Notes: a model not told the origin generated them from the letters alone. Positions 21,942 through 31,975 are shown, numbered from the stretch's first letter. The stretch: DNA of 64,000 bases from Phyllobacteriaceae bacterium (GCA_016711085.1 JADJTR010000004.1:62001-126000), one strand, 5' to 3'. Program-made: numbers and translations.

Positions 21942-22648
21942 GTCGCCCGCGCCAGCTGCTCGATCATGGCATAGGCGGCGTTGATGGCGGCGATGCGGTC
22001 ATGCGCGATCGCCAGGAACTCCTTCGGCAGGCCATGCGCCATCATCTTGTCGGGATGATGCTCGGCCGCGAGCGACCGGTAGCGTTTTCGCACTTCGGCG
22101 AACGGTGTGTCGCGCGCAACGCCGAGCACGGTCCACGGATCGGCCTTGCCCGAAACGGCATGGCGGGCCAGCACGCGTTCGAAACGGGTTTCGTCGAACC
22201 CGAAAATATCGGCGATGTCCTGAAGGAAATGCAGTTCCTTGTCGTGCAGCGCGCCATCGGCCTTGGCGATGTGAAACAACCCATCGAGCACATCCTCGAG
22301 GATCGGGCAGGCCTTCACCCCGTCGGCGCACAGGCCGGCGAGTTGCGACGCATAAGCGCGGTATCCGGCGACATCGCCTTGCGCCAGCGCGTAGAGCCGC
22401 TCGACATTGCGCCGCTCTTTCGGCGGCACCGCGAAAAACTCCTCGAAGGCTTGCACTTCCGAAATGGTGACGACGCCGTCGGCTTTGGCCATTTTGGCCG
22501 ACAGCGCGATCATGGCGACCGAAAAGGCCACCTGGCGGCGCGTTTCCGGATCGCCGGCGAAGACGCGCTTGATCGCCTCGACCATGCCGGCGAGCGCGAT
22601 AGACGAATTCGTGGCGACGAAATCGCCGATGCGGGCGAATATGGTCAT
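21938..22648 (-). CDS. TerB-DnaJ domain protein (DjlA-like)
   Basis: 236 aa from MTIFARIGDF. Residues about 40-160 form a TerB/tellurite-resistance-like helical domain (AKADGVVTISEVQAFEEFF and AKADGALHDKELHFL are its paired acidic motifs). The C-terminal 60 residues are a J-domain with DPWTVLGVARD and the HPD triad in EHHPDKMM, so it should stimulate Hsp70 ATPase. No membrane segment is seen, unlike E. coli DjlA. Its 3' end overlaps the amidase start, suggesting a small wall/envelope-stress operon. Confidence 0.9.
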   Translation of the reverse strand: MTIFARIGDFVATNSSIALAGMVEAIKRVFAGDPETRRQVAFSVAMIALSAKMAKADGVVTISEVQAFEEFFAVPPKERRNVERLYALAQGDVAGYRAYASQLAGLCADGVKACPILEDVLDGLFHIAKADGALHDKELHFLQDIADIFGFDETRFERVLARHAVSGKADPWTVLGVARDTPFAEVRKRYRSLAAEHHPDKMMAHGLPKEFLAIAHDRIAAINAAYAMIEQLARAT

Positions 22649-22788
22649 GCCGCCCTTGTAGCGGGCGCGACGGCGCTGGCAAGCGCCGCCGCTGCGGCGG
22701 CCGGCGATCCGCGGTCCGGATCGGGAGCTTTGCCGCGAATTGCGGCGCGCGTAGAGAATTCGCCGAAGAATCGGATAACGCTGCGGCA

Positions 22789-23667
22789 ATGCGCCATCAT
22801 TCCCTTTCGCGTGAATCTCTGGGCTTTCTGTTGGGTTTCGTCGGTGTCGTCATCTTCGCCGCGACGCTGCCCGTCACCCGTTTGGCGCTTGAAGGCTTCT
22901 CGCCCTGGTTCATCACCTTCGGCCGCGCCGCGCTCGCCGCGATTGCCGCGTCCATCGGCCTTGTCGTCGCCCGCCAAAGGTTGCATGACTCCGATACCGG
23001 CCGGATTGCGCTCGCCGCATTGTTTCTTGTCTTTGGTTTTCCGGCTTTTGCCAACATTGCGCTGCAAACCGTGCCGGCCGCCCATGGTGGCGTCGTGCTC
23101 GGCATCCTGCCGTTGGCGACAGCCGTATTCGCCGCGATCATCGCCGGCGAACGCCCGTCCGGCCTGTTCTGGTTCGCCAGCCTTGCCGGTGCGGCGCTTG
23201 TCGTCGCCTTCGCCTTGCGCAACGACGCCGGCGGGCTGGCGCTCGGCGATATCTGGCTCTTTTGCGCCGCGATCAGCGCCTCGATTGGTTATGTGATCTC
23301 CGGCGGCCTGTCGCGTCGCATGGCCGGCTGGGTCGTGATCTCGCGCGCCCTCGTTCTGGCCCTGCCCTTGTCGTTTGCCGGATCGCTCCTGACATGGCGA
23401 CCCGAATTCGCCGACGCATCGCTGCGCGCCTGGGCCGCCTTTTTCTACCTCGGGCTCGGATCGATGTTTGCCGGATTCTGGTTCTGGAACGCCGGTCTGG
23501 CGCTTGGCGGCATTGCCCGCGTCGGCCAGGTGCAATTGCTCCAGACTTTTTTCACGGTGTTTTTCGCCTGGACGCTGCTTGCCGAACCCATCGGCGCCGA
23601 TACGCTGATTTTCGCCGCCGGCGTCAGCGCTTTCGTCTGGCTCGGCCGCAAGGCGCGCGGCGCATGA
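22789..23667 (+). CDS. EamA/DMT-family exporter
   Basis: 292 aa with about 10 membrane segments in two EamA repeats (first FGRAALAAIAASIGLVV, second GYVISGGLSRRMAGWVVISR to the C-terminus). The family exports amino acids or metabolites across the inner membrane; the substrate cannot be read here. It diverges from the TerB-DnaJ gene over a 140-bp gap and is convergent with the lipoprotein gene, sharing the hairpin at 23669-23697. Confidence 0.9.
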   Translation: MRHHSLSRESLGFLLGFVGVVIFAATLPVTRLALEGFSPWFITFGRAALAAIAASIGLVVARQRLHDSDTGRIALAALFLVFGFPAFANIALQTVPAAHGGVVLGILPLATAVFAAIIAGERPSGLFWFASLAGAALVVAFALRNDAGGLALGDIWLFCAAISASIGYVISGGLSRRMAGWVVISRALVLALPLSFAGSLLTWRPEFADASLRAWAAFFYLGLGSMFAGFWFWNAGLALGGIARVGQVQLLQTFFTVFFAWTLLAEPIGADTLIFAAGVSAFVWLGRKARGA

Positions 23668-23697
23668 AAAAACCGGCCGGGTTGCCCCGACCGGTTT
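23667..23697 (-). terminator. Intrinsic terminator of the lipoprotein gene
   Basis: A 12-bp stem (23670-23681 with 23686-23697) and a 4-base loop. Read on the minus strand the only non-Watson-Crick pair is a G-U, and the stem runs into TTTTTTC. It directly follows the minus-strand lipoprotein stop at 23722 and lies in the tail of the plus-strand exporter. Confidence 0.8.
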
Positions 23698-23721
23698 CCG
23701 TTGCCCGAGAATCCGGACTGA

Positions 23722-24168
23722 TTACATGCCGAGCGCGGCCTTGGCGGCGGCGACGGCGGCTTCAACCGCGGCCGTGACGGCGGCGGCGTCGCCACCAGCG
23801 GCGGTGGCGGCGGCCGTCGCGGCGGCCTTGATCTGCTCGACCGCGGCAGTCTTCTGCTCGACGGTCATGGCGGCGGCGCCGGCCTTGAGCTGGTCGATGG
23901 CGGCCTGAACGGTCGCGTCGATCGCCGGGGCGGCGGGCGCAGCCGGCGCGGCCGGAGCTTCAGCCTTCGGGGCTTCCGGCGCGGCGGGAGCGGCCGGGGC
24001 GGCCGGGGCTTCGGCCTTCGGAGCTTCCGGGGCGGCGGGAGCAGCCGGCGCGGCCGGAGCTTCAGCCTTCGGGGCTTCCGGCGCGGCCGGAGCGTCGGCC
24101 TTCTTTTCCGAGCAGCCGGCAATGGTGAGCGCCGAGATCGACGCGGCGAGGATGAGATACTTCTTCAT
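23722..24168 (-). CDS. Ala/Pro-rich repeat lipoprotein
   Basis: 148 aa. The N-terminus MKKYLILAASISALTIAGC has a lipobox (TIAGC), so it should be lipidated at Cys19. A low-complexity stretch follows with three near-identical 17-residue repeats of the type PEAPKAEAPAAPAAPAA (51-bp DNA repeats, about 23930-24095). The C-terminal half is Ala-rich and helical (DATVQAAIDQLKAG...). No enzyme motif. It may be a spacer or periplasmic scaffold between membrane and wall. Repeat number could vary between strains or be miscounted in assembly. Confidence 0.85.
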   Translation of the reverse strand: MKKYLILAASISALTIAGCSEKKADAPAAPEAPKAEAPAAPAAPAAPEAPKAEAPAAPAAPAAPEAPKAEAPAAPAAPAAPAIDATVQAAIDQLKAGAAAMTVEQKTAAVEQIKAAATAAATAAGGDAAAVTAAVEAAVAAAKAALGM

Positions 24169-24382
24169 GATGCAAACCTCCATGCAGCGGTTCTTGCTGC
24201 TGCGCGCGCATTGGTGGCGAATTGTGGCGAAATTCGAGCAGGGCCCCAAATCGATTCAATTCCGGTTGCGGCGCAATGGCGCGGGAAACATCAAAAATCG
24301 TGTCGTCGCAAGGAGATGTCGCCTTTGCGATTGCCAATGGTGGAGGCGTCTGTTCAACTTCGGTGAAGAGGAGCCGCCAATT

Positions 24383-25738
24383 GTGACCATCGAGCTTTCG
24401 CATCTTTTTTACCAAACCCGTCTGCGCCGCCCTTTGCTCGACCGGGGCGAAGGGGTCTGGCTGTTCGACCGAAGCGGCAAGCGCTGGCTCGACGGATCGT
24501 CCGGAGCGATGGTGTCGAACATCGGCCACTCCAATCGCGCCGTGCTCGACGCCATGAAGGCGCAGCTGGAAAAGGCGACCTTCGGCTACCGCCTGCATTT
24601 CGAGAACGAACCGGCCGAACGCCTCGCCGCCCGCATCGCCTCGCTGATGCCGGCCGATCTCGACCGGGTCTTCTTTGTATCGGGCGGCTCGGAAGCGGTC
24701 GAAAGCTGCTTGAAACTGGCGCGTCAATTCGCCGTCGCCAAGGGCGAAGCCCAACGCTGGAAGGTGATTTCGCGCTTTCCGTCCTATCACGGGTCGACAC
24801 TCGGCGCGCTTGCCGTCACCGGCATGTCGATGATGAGCGCGCCCTTCGCGCCGATGCTGCGCGAAATGCCGAAAATTCCCGCACCGACCGCCTATCTCGA
24901 CCGGGACAATCTGACCATGGACGAGCGCGGCTTGCGCTACGCCGACCTGCTGCGTCAGGAAATCCTGCGCCAGGGACCGGAAACCGTGCTGGCTTTCATT
25001 TTCGAACCGGTCGGCGGCGCTTCGACCGGCGCGCTCGTCGCGCCCGACAGCTATTACGGTGAAATCCGTAGAATATGCGATGAGTTCGGCATCCTCTTGA
25101 TCGCCGACGAGGTGATGAGCGGCGCCGGCCGGACCGGCAAATACCTTGCCTGCGATCATTGGGACCTGGAACCGGATATAGTCGCCCTGTCGAAAGGTTT
25201 CGGCGCCGGTTACGCCCCGCTCGGCGCGATGGTGGCGCGCCGCGACATCGCCGAAGCGGTCATCGACGCCGGCGGCTTCATCCACGGCCACACCTATGCC
25301 GGCAATCCGCTCGCCTGCGCCGCCGGGTTGGCGGTGCTCGACGAAATCGACCGGCTCGGCCTGCTCGACGCCGCCGCCGCGCAAGGCGGCAAATTGAAGG
25401 CGCGTCTCGAAGGCCTGATGGCGCGATTCCCGTTCATCGGCGATGTGCGCGGCAAGGGCCTTTTGCTCGCCTTCGAACTGGTCGCCGACCGCGACACGAT
25501 GGAACCCCTGCCGGTGTCGCTGAACGCCCACAATCGGCTCGTCGACATAGCCTATGAGCGCGGCCTCATCATCTATTCGCGCCGCACGCGCGGCGGCCGC
25601 ATTGGCGATCATTTCATGGTCTGCCCGCCGCTGATCGTCACCGACGACGAACTCGACAGGCTGATGGACATGCTCGACGCGAGCCTCCGCCAGTTCGCCG
25701 ACGAGGAAGGCCTCGCACTCGCGGAAGTCGCCGCATGA
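24383..25738 (+). CDS. Class III PLP-dependent aminotransferase
   Basis: Transaminates an omega-amino or beta-amino compound. The start is a GTG (VTIELSHLFYQTRL) with a good ribosome site (GAAGAGGAG, 24365-24373), giving 451 aa. Motifs: SGGSEAVESCLKLARQ (PLP phosphate), ADEVMSGAGRTGK (Asp to pyridine N), and ALSKGFGAGYAPLGAM with the Schiff-base lysine. It is the first gene of a tightly packed operon and overlaps the BKACE gene by 4 bp (ATGA), so its keto product probably feeds that enzyme. The substrate is unknown. Confidence 0.93.
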   Translation: MTIELSHLFYQTRLRRPLLDRGEGVWLFDRSGKRWLDGSSGAMVSNIGHSNRAVLDAMKAQLEKATFGYRLHFENEPAERLAARIASLMPADLDRVFFVSGGSEAVESCLKLARQFAVAKGEAQRWKVISRFPSYHGSTLGALAVTGMSMMSAPFAPMLREMPKIPAPTAYLDRDNLTMDERGLRYADLLRQEILRQGPETVLAFIFEPVGGASTGALVAPDSYYGEIRRICDEFGILLIADEVMSGAGRTGKYLACDHWDLEPDIVALSKGFGAGYAPLGAMVARRDIAEAVIDAGGFIHGHTYAGNPLACAAGLAVLDEIDRLGLLDAAAAQGGKLKARLEGLMARFPFIGDVRGKGLLLAFELVADRDTMEPLPVSLNAHNRLVDIAYERGLIIYSRRTRGGRIGDHFMVCPPLIVTDDELDRLMDMLDASLRQFADEEGLALAEVAA

Positions 25739-26661
25739 ACGATCCCGTCATCATCACCTGCGCCGTCACCGGATCGATCCACACGCCGTCGATGAGTCCG
25801 CATTTGCCGGTGACGCCCGACGAAATCGCGTCCGAAGCGATCGCCGCGGCGCGCGCCGGCGCTGCCATCGTGCATCTGCATGCCCGCGATCCGCTAAACG
25901 GCATGCCGTCCGCCGACCCCGACCTGTTCATGCAATTCCTGCCTGCCATCAAGGCGGAATGCGATGCGGTGCTCAACGTCTCGACCGGCGGCTCGTCGCG
26001 CATGAGCCTCGACCAGCGCCTCGCCGCCGCGCGCCGCGCCAGCCCGGAAATGTGCTCGCTCAACATGGGCTCGATGAATTTCGGCCTGTTTCCGATGGGC
26101 GAGAAGCCGCGCGCCTGGAAACACGAATGGGAGCCGGGATTCCTCAATTCCACCCGCGACATCGTCTTCAAGAACACGTTTGCCGATATCGAGGCCATTC
26201 TCGCCGATCTCGGCGACGGCCACGGCGTGCGCTTCGAGCTGGAATGCTACGATGTCGGCCATTTGCAGACGCTGGCGCACTATCTCGACCACAAGATCAT
26301 CAAACCGCCGGTGTTCCTGCAATTCGTCATGGGCGTGCTCGGCGGCATCGATGCGTCGGCCGAAAGCCTGATGGCGATGAAGGCGACGGCCGACCGGCTG
26401 ATCGGCGACTATCATTTCTCGGTGCTGTCGGCCGGGCTGAAACAGTTCACGCTCGGGACGATGGGCGTCATCCTCGGCGGCAATGTCCGCGTCGGGCTGG
26501 AGGACAATCTGCGCCTGTCGCGCGGCGAACTGGCCAAATCCAATGCCGATCAGGTCGCCAAGATCCGCCGCGTCGTCGAGGAACTCGGCTTCGACGTGGC
26601 GACGCCGGCGCAAGCGCGGCAGAGGCTTGGGCTGAAGGGCACGGCCAATGTGGGGTATTGA
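25735..26661 (+). CDS. BKACE family beta-keto acid cleavage enzyme (DUF849)
   Basis: Zn-dependent TIM-barrel enzyme that condenses a beta-keto acid with acetyl-CoA, giving acetoacetate and a new CoA ester (known for the family, e.g. 3-keto-5-aminohexanoate cleavage). It is 308 aa. Zn ligands are in IVHLHARDP (two His), with LNVSTGGSS, HEWEPGFLN and the C-terminal GGNVRVGLEDNLRLSRGELA. Coupled to an aminotransferase, it suggests breakdown of an amino acid by way of its beta-keto acid. Confidence 0.93.
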   Translation: MNDPVIITCAVTGSIHTPSMSPHLPVTPDEIASEAIAAARAGAAIVHLHARDPLNGMPSADPDLFMQFLPAIKAECDAVLNVSTGGSSRMSLDQRLAAARRASPEMCSLNMGSMNFGLFPMGEKPRAWKHEWEPGFLNSTRDIVFKNTFADIEAILADLGDGHGVRFELECYDVGHLQTLAHYLDHKIIKPPVFLQFVMGVLGGIDASAESLMAMKATADRLIGDYHFSVLSAGLKQFTLGTMGVILGGNVRVGLEDNLRLSRGELAKSNADQVAKIRRVVEELGFDVATPAQARQRLGLKGTANVGY

Positions 26662-26670
26662 GGCATTGAC

Positions 26671-27686
26671 ATGAAAGTCGTGTTCGACGATGCGCAAACC
26701 GCGCATTTTCCCAAATCCTTCCTGTCGTCGGGCGCGCCGGCGGAAAATCCCGAAAAGCCCGAGCGCGCCGCAATCCTGCTCGACGCCGCGCTCGGCGCGG
26801 GATTGTCGCGTGTTGTTCCGCCCGATTCCGGCCTCGGCCCGATCGCCGCCATCCACACGCCGGAATACCTCGTCTTTCTGCGGACCATCTACGAACGCTG
26901 GCGGCGCATCGAGGGCGCGTCGGCCGAGGTCGTACCCAACATCCATCCCGACCGGCGCGACGGAACCTACCCGGCGTCAGCCGTCGGCCACGCCGGCTGG
27001 CACATGATCGACACGTCGGCGCCGATCAATGGACAAACCTGGGCTCGATCTACGCCAGCGCCCAGAGCGCCATCCACGCCGCCGATCTGGTGCGCGGCGG
27101 AGAGGCAGCAGCCTATGCGCTGTGCCGCCCGCCCGGCCATCACGCCACGCGCGACCAGGCGGCGGGCTTCTGCTATCTCGCCAACGCGTCCATTGCCGCC
27201 GGCCGCCTCGGCGGCCGGGTCGCCGTTCTTGATGTCGACCTCCATCACGGCAACGGCACGCAGGCGATCTTCCATGACCGCGATGACGTTTTGACGGTAT
27301 CCATCCACGCCGATCCCACGCGTTTTTACCCGTTCTTCTGGGGCCATGCCGATGAGCGCGGAACCGGGCGCGGCCTCGGCTTCAACCTCAATTTGCCGCT
27401 GCGGCGCGGAACCGGCGACGACGGCTTTCTCGCCGCGCTCGCCGTCGCCCTCGATCGCATCGCCGCGTTCGCGCCCGACGCCCTCGTCGTCGCGCTCGGC
27501 CTCGACGCCCATGAAAGCGATCCGTTCAAGGGCCTCTCGGTAACCACGGAAGGCTTTCGCCGCATCGGCGAAACCATCGGCGCGACGCGCCTGCCAAGCG
27601 TCATCGTGCAGGAAGGCGGCTATCTCAACGCCGCGCTCGGGCCGAACCTCGCCGCCTTCCTTGACGGATTTCGGAGCCGGAGGTGA
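26671..27686 (+). CDS. Histone-deacetylase-fold amidohydrolase, acetylpolyamine amidohydrolase-like (frameshifted)
   Basis: Zn-dependent deacetylase of small acylated amines in bacteria. It begins MKVVFDDAQTAHFPKSFLSSG; the frame breaks at about 27040-27045 (one G missing in TGGGCTCG) and resumes as RPPGHHATRDQAAGFCYLANAS, then LDVDLHHGNGTQ (Zn Asp/His), ADPTRFYPFFWG, GLDAHESDP (Zn Asp) and QEGGYLN. The corrected length is 338 aa. All catalytic residues are present, so it is probably functional. It is 9 bp after the BKACE gene and overlaps the acetyltransferase start. Confidence 0.88.
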
Positions 27687-28198
27687 GCCGCGCCGATTTC
27701 CGCTTCGCCTGGCGCGACCGCCATGTCGTCCGGCCGGGGTGCGCGGAAGACTATGAAGCCATTGTCGCGATGCTGCGGGCTCTGGCGAGCGATGTCGCGG
27801 CGCCGATGACGCCGAAGGTCGATGTCGCTTCGTTGCGTCGCCACGGTCCGGATGGCGACCGGCGTTTCGACATGCTCGTCGCCAGCCGGCAGGACGGGCC
27901 GCTCGACGGGCTCTGCCTCTATGGCTGGACGTTTTCGGGCTGGCGCGGCGCGGCCGGCCTGTTCGTCGCCGACCTTTACGTCGCCCCGACGGCGCGCGGC
28001 ATTCGCCTCGGACGCGGACTTCTGGCGGCGGCGATCGCCCGCGAGGCCGAAAACGGCGCCGCCTTCATCAAGCTCGATGTCGATCACCAGAACATCGGCG
28101 CCATCGGCTTTTACGAAAAACTAGGCTTTCATGTCCATCACGGCGAACGGGTGATGATCCTCGAAGCCGACCTCCTGCCGGCGCTCGCCGATGAGTGA
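27683..28198 (+). CDS. GNAT-family N-acetyltransferase
   Basis: 171 aa from a GTG that overlaps the deacetylase stop (GTGA). GNAT motif A is [20 protein letters not shown] (acetyl-CoA pyrophosphate loop R-G-I-R-L-G), and motif B is [16 protein letters not shown]. Sitting next to a deacetylase and an aminotransferase, it may acylate an amine intermediate or tune levels of an acylated one; this is inference. It overlaps the oxoprolinase start by 8 bp. Confidence 0.9.
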   Translation: MSRADFRFAWRDRHVVRPGCAEDYEAIVAMLRALASDVAAPMTPKVDVASLRRHGPDGDRRFDMLVASRQDGPLDGLCLYGWTFSGWRGAAGLFVADLYVAPTARGIRLGRGLLAAAIAREAENGAAFIKLDVDHQNIGAIGFYEKLGFHVHHGERVMILEADLLPALADE

Positions 28199-31100
28199 AA
28201 CGCGCGGCTGGGAGTTCTGGATCGACCGCGGCGGCACTTTTACTGACGTCATTGGCCGCGCCCCGGATGGTGTCTTGCACACCGCGAAAATGCTGTCGGA
28301 AAATCCCGAAGCCTATGGCGACGCGGCGACCGCCGGCATCCGCAAACTGCTCGGCCTCGCCCCCGGCGCGCCGTTCCCGCCCGGTGTCATCGGCGAGGTG
28401 AAAATGGGCACGACCGTCGCCACCAACGCGCTTCTGGAGCGCAAGGGCGACCGCGTGCTCCTGTTGATCACGCGCGGCTTTCGCGATGCGCTTCGACTGG
28501 CCTGGCAGTCGCGGCCGGACATCTTCGCCAAGAAGATCGTCCTGCCCGAGCAGCTCTATGAACGCGTCATCGAAATCGACGAGCGTGTCCGCGCCGACGG
28601 GACGGTGGAAACGCCGCTCGATCTTGCCGCCGCTGAAGCCGAAATACGCGCGGCGAAGGCCGACGGGATCGACGCCGTCGCCGTCGTCTTCATGCACGCA
28701 TGGGCTTATCCCGAACACGAACGCGCCGCCGAGGCGCTGTGCCGCGAAACCGGCTTCGCCCAGATTTCCGTTTCGCACCGCGTCTCGCCGCTGATCAAGC
28801 TGGTGTCGCGCGGCGACACGACCGTGGTCGACGCCTATCTGTCGCCAATCCTACGACGTTATGTGGAGCGCGTGAAGGGCGAGCTGGGGGCGGAAGCGCC
28901 AATCTCCCCCCTCGCGGGGGAGATGCCCGGCAGGGCAGAGGGGGGTAAATTCCAACCTCCGCCCCCCTCTGTCGCTTCCGGCGACATCTCCCCCGCGAGG
29001 GGGGAGATAGGCCCTCCCCCTCCCCGCCTCCTGTTCATGATGTCCTCCGGCGGTCTCACCTCAGCCGATCTGTTCCAGGGCAAGGACGCCCTGCTCTCCG
29101 GACCCGCCGGCGGCGTCGTCGGCATGGCTGAGACGGCGCGCATGGCCGGGTTCGGCAAGGTCATCGGTTTCGACATGGGCGGAACCTCCACCGACGTCGC
29201 CCATGTCGACGGCGCTTTCGAGCGCGCCTTCGACACCGAAGTCGCCGGCGTACGCGTGCGCGCGCCGATGATGCGCATCCACACCGTCGCCGCCGGCGGT
29301 GGGTCGATCCTGCATTTCGATTCCGGCCGCTTTTCCGTCGGGCCGGATTCGGCCGGCGCCAATCCGGGTCCGGCCGCCTACCGGCGCGGCGGGCCGCTCA
29401 CCGTCACCGACGCCAACGTGATGTTGGGCAAGCTCCAGCCCGACCTGTTTCCGGCGATCTTCGGACCCGGGCAGGATCAACCGCTCGACGCTGATATCGT
29501 GCGTGAAAAATTCGTGGCGCTCGCCGCCGAAATCGGCGACGGGCGTTCGCCGGAACAAGTCGCCGAAGGCTTCCTCACCATCGCCGTGGAAAACATGGCC
29601 AACGCGGTGAAGAAAATATCGGTGCAGCGCGGTTATGACGTGACCGAATATCTGCTCAACGCCTTTGGCGGCGCAGGCGGCCAGCACGCCTGCCTCGTCG
29701 CCGATGCGCTGGGCATGACATCGGTGTTGATCCACCCGATGTCGGGCCTGCTGTCGGCTTATGGCATCGGCCTCGCATCGGTTTTCGCCTCGCGCCAGAA
29801 AGCCGCCCTGCTGCCGCTGGCTGGCGACGCCATGCCGGCGCTTCAGACCGCCATTCTGGCGCTCGCCAACGAGGCCATCGCCGAACTCGGAACGCAGGGC
29901 GTGCCGGAGGGCGAGGTCGCCTGGTTTCCGTTTCTGCATGTGCGCTACGAAGGTTCCGACACGACTTTGCCGGTCAATTGCGCCTCGTGGTCGGCCGACC
30001 GGGCCCGCGCCGATTTCGAGGCGGCCCACAAGGCGCAGTTCGGTTTCATCTATGACGGAAGGCCGCTTGTCGTCGAGGCGGTCGCCGTTGAAGCGCAGGA
30101 CGGCCGCGTGCGCGGCCGCGACGAGACCGAACGCGCCGCCGGCGCGCATCGCCCCGAAGCAATTACGACCGAACCCGTGTTCTGCGACGGCGGCTGGCGC
30201 GACGCCGGCGTTTTCCGCCGCAAGGGTCTCGGCTTCGGCGCCCGCCTCGCCGGGCCGGCCCTGATCGTCGAGGCGCACCAGACCATCGTCGTCGAACCGG
30301 GCTGGGAGGCGGAGTTGACCGCCCGCGATCACATCCTCATGCGGAGGGTGGAGAAAAAGAGCAGGCCCGCGCCGCTGGGCGCCAGGGCCGATCCCGTGCT
30401 GCTCGAAGTGTTCAACAACCTGTTCATGTCGATCGCCGAACAGATGGGCGTGACGCTGCAGAACACCGCCTGGTCGGTCAACATCAAGGAACGGCTCGAT
30501 TTTTCCTGCGCCGTCTTCGACCGGACCGGCGCGCTGGTCGCCAACGCGCCGCACATGCCGGTGCATTTGGGCTCCATGGACCGATCGGTCGAAACCATCA
30601 TCCGCCTCAACGCCGGCAAGGTGCGGCCGGGCGACGTCTTCGCGCTGAACGCGCCCTACAATGGCGGCACGCATCTGCCCGACATCACCGTGGTGACGCC
30701 GGTGTTCGCGCAGTTCGGCGAGGAAGAAAAATCCTCTTCTGGGTCGCCTCGCGCGGCCACCACGCCGATATCGGCGGCGTCGCGCCGGGATCGATGACGC
30801 CGCTCGCCACCACGGTGGACGAGGAAGGCGTGCTGATCGACAATCTCCTTGTCGTCGACCAGGGCCGCTTCCGCGAGGACGACCTCGTCGACTTGCTGAC
30901 CAGCCACCGCTATCCGGTCCGCAATGTCCGCCAGAACGTCGCCGACCTGAAAGCCCAGATCGCGGCGTGCGAAAAGGGCGTCGCCGAACTCCGCAAAATG
31001 GTCGGCCATTTCGGCCTCGAAACGGTCGAGGCCTATATGGGCCATGTCCAGGACAACGCGGCGGAAAGCGTGCGCGAGGTGCTCGACCGCCTGCCCGACG

Positions 31101-31939
31101 AAGCGGAGTGCGCCTACCCGACCGACACCGGCCAGACCATCCGGGTGAAAATATCCGTCGACCGCGCCGCCCGCCGCGCCAAAGTCGATTTCACCGGCAC
31201 GTCGCCGGTGATGAAGAACAATTTCAACGCGCCCGAACCGGTGACCCGCGCCGCCGTCCTCTACGCCTTCCGCGTCATGGTCGAAAAGCCGATTCCCATG
31301 AACGCCGGCTGCCTGCGCCCGATCGACATTGTCATCCCCGACGGCTGCATGCTGAAACCGCAATACCCGGCCGCCGTCGTCGCCGGCAATGTCGAGACCT
31401 CGCAGCACGTCACCAACGCCCTGTTCCAAGCCATGGGCGCGCTCGCCAACGCCCAAGGCACGATGAACAACCTCACCTTCGGCAACGCCCGCCACCAATA
31501 TTACGAGACGATCTGTTCCGGCGCGCCGGCCGGACGGCTCAATTCGGGCGAAGGCTTCGATGGCGCGTCGGGCGTCCACACCCACATGACCAATTCGCGC
31601 CTCACCGACCCGGAAGTCCTCGAATTGCGTTTTCCAGTCGTTCTGGAGGAATTCTCGATCCGCCCGGATTCCGGCGGCAAGGGCAAATGGAGCGCCGGCG
31701 ACGGCACGCGCCGAGCCATCCGTTTTCTCGAAAAGATGGATCTCGCCATCCTGTCGTCGCACCGCACGCACCCGCCGCGCGGCCTCGATGGCGGCGGCGA
31801 CGGCGAGGTCGGCAAGACCGAAATCCGCCGCGCCGACGGAACCGTCGAAACGCTTGCCGCCAGCGCTCAAACGACCGTCGGCCCCGGCGACGCGGTGATC
31901 GTCACGACGCCGACGGCGGGAGGGTGCGGCAAGGACTGA
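28191..31939 (+). CDS. Fused HyuA-HyuB 5-oxoprolinase/hydantoinase (frameshifted, with in-frame palindromic insertion)
   Basis: ATP-dependent hydrolase of 5-oxoproline or related cyclic amides. The HyuA half starts [19 protein letters not shown], then [37 protein letters not shown] and [11 protein letters not shown]. The HyuB half starts near 30375 ([17 protein letters not shown]) and has [11 protein letters not shown] and [11 protein letters not shown] missing A in the A-run at 30727-30731 splits the frame; restored, it is 1249 aa, the size of full fused 5-oxoprolinases. About 40 residues (ISPLAGEM... to ...ISPARGEIG, near residues 238-273) come from a palindromic DNA repeat and are not part of the family fold. 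Last gene of the operon starting at 24383. Confidence 0.88.
28902..29008. repeat. In-frame palindromic repeat inside the oxoprolinase gene
   Basis: Two perfect 24-bp inverted copies (28902-28925 and 28985-29008), each itself near-palindromic (CTCCCC...GGGGAG), flank a 59-bp centre that also has inverted CAGAGGGGGG/CCCCCCTCTG arms. The insert keeps the frame and encodes a Pro/Gly/Ser-rich loop between VERVKGELG and [11 protein letters not shown], which are continuous in typical HyuA proteins. It resembles the [16 protein letters not shown] palindromes scattered in rhizobial genomes. Confidence 0.88.
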
Positions 31940-31941
31940 CC

Positions 31942-31975
31942 CCGTCATCGCATTGTCATGCGCGCCGCCTATCCG
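31942..31975 (+). promoter_or_regulatory. Pho box and -10 of the btaAB promoter
   Basis: CCGTCAT-N4-TTGTCAT at 31942-31959 matches the 7-4-7 PhoB box (CTGTCAT repeats 11 bp apart) with one mismatch per half. A -10-like TATCCG starts at 31970, ten bases after the box, which is the usual Pho promoter layout. The btaA ATG is 35 bp further on. Phosphate-starvation control of btaAB is established in Sinorhizobium. Confidence 0.65.

Noticed and set aside
27040..27045. Programmed frameshift in the deacetylase gene
   Set aside because: No slippery heptamer or following structure is evident, and the same sort of missing base occurs in eight other genes.
29061..30674. 537-codon open frame on the minus strand
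   Set aside because: Antisense to the HyuA domain; no ribosome site or recognisable motif.
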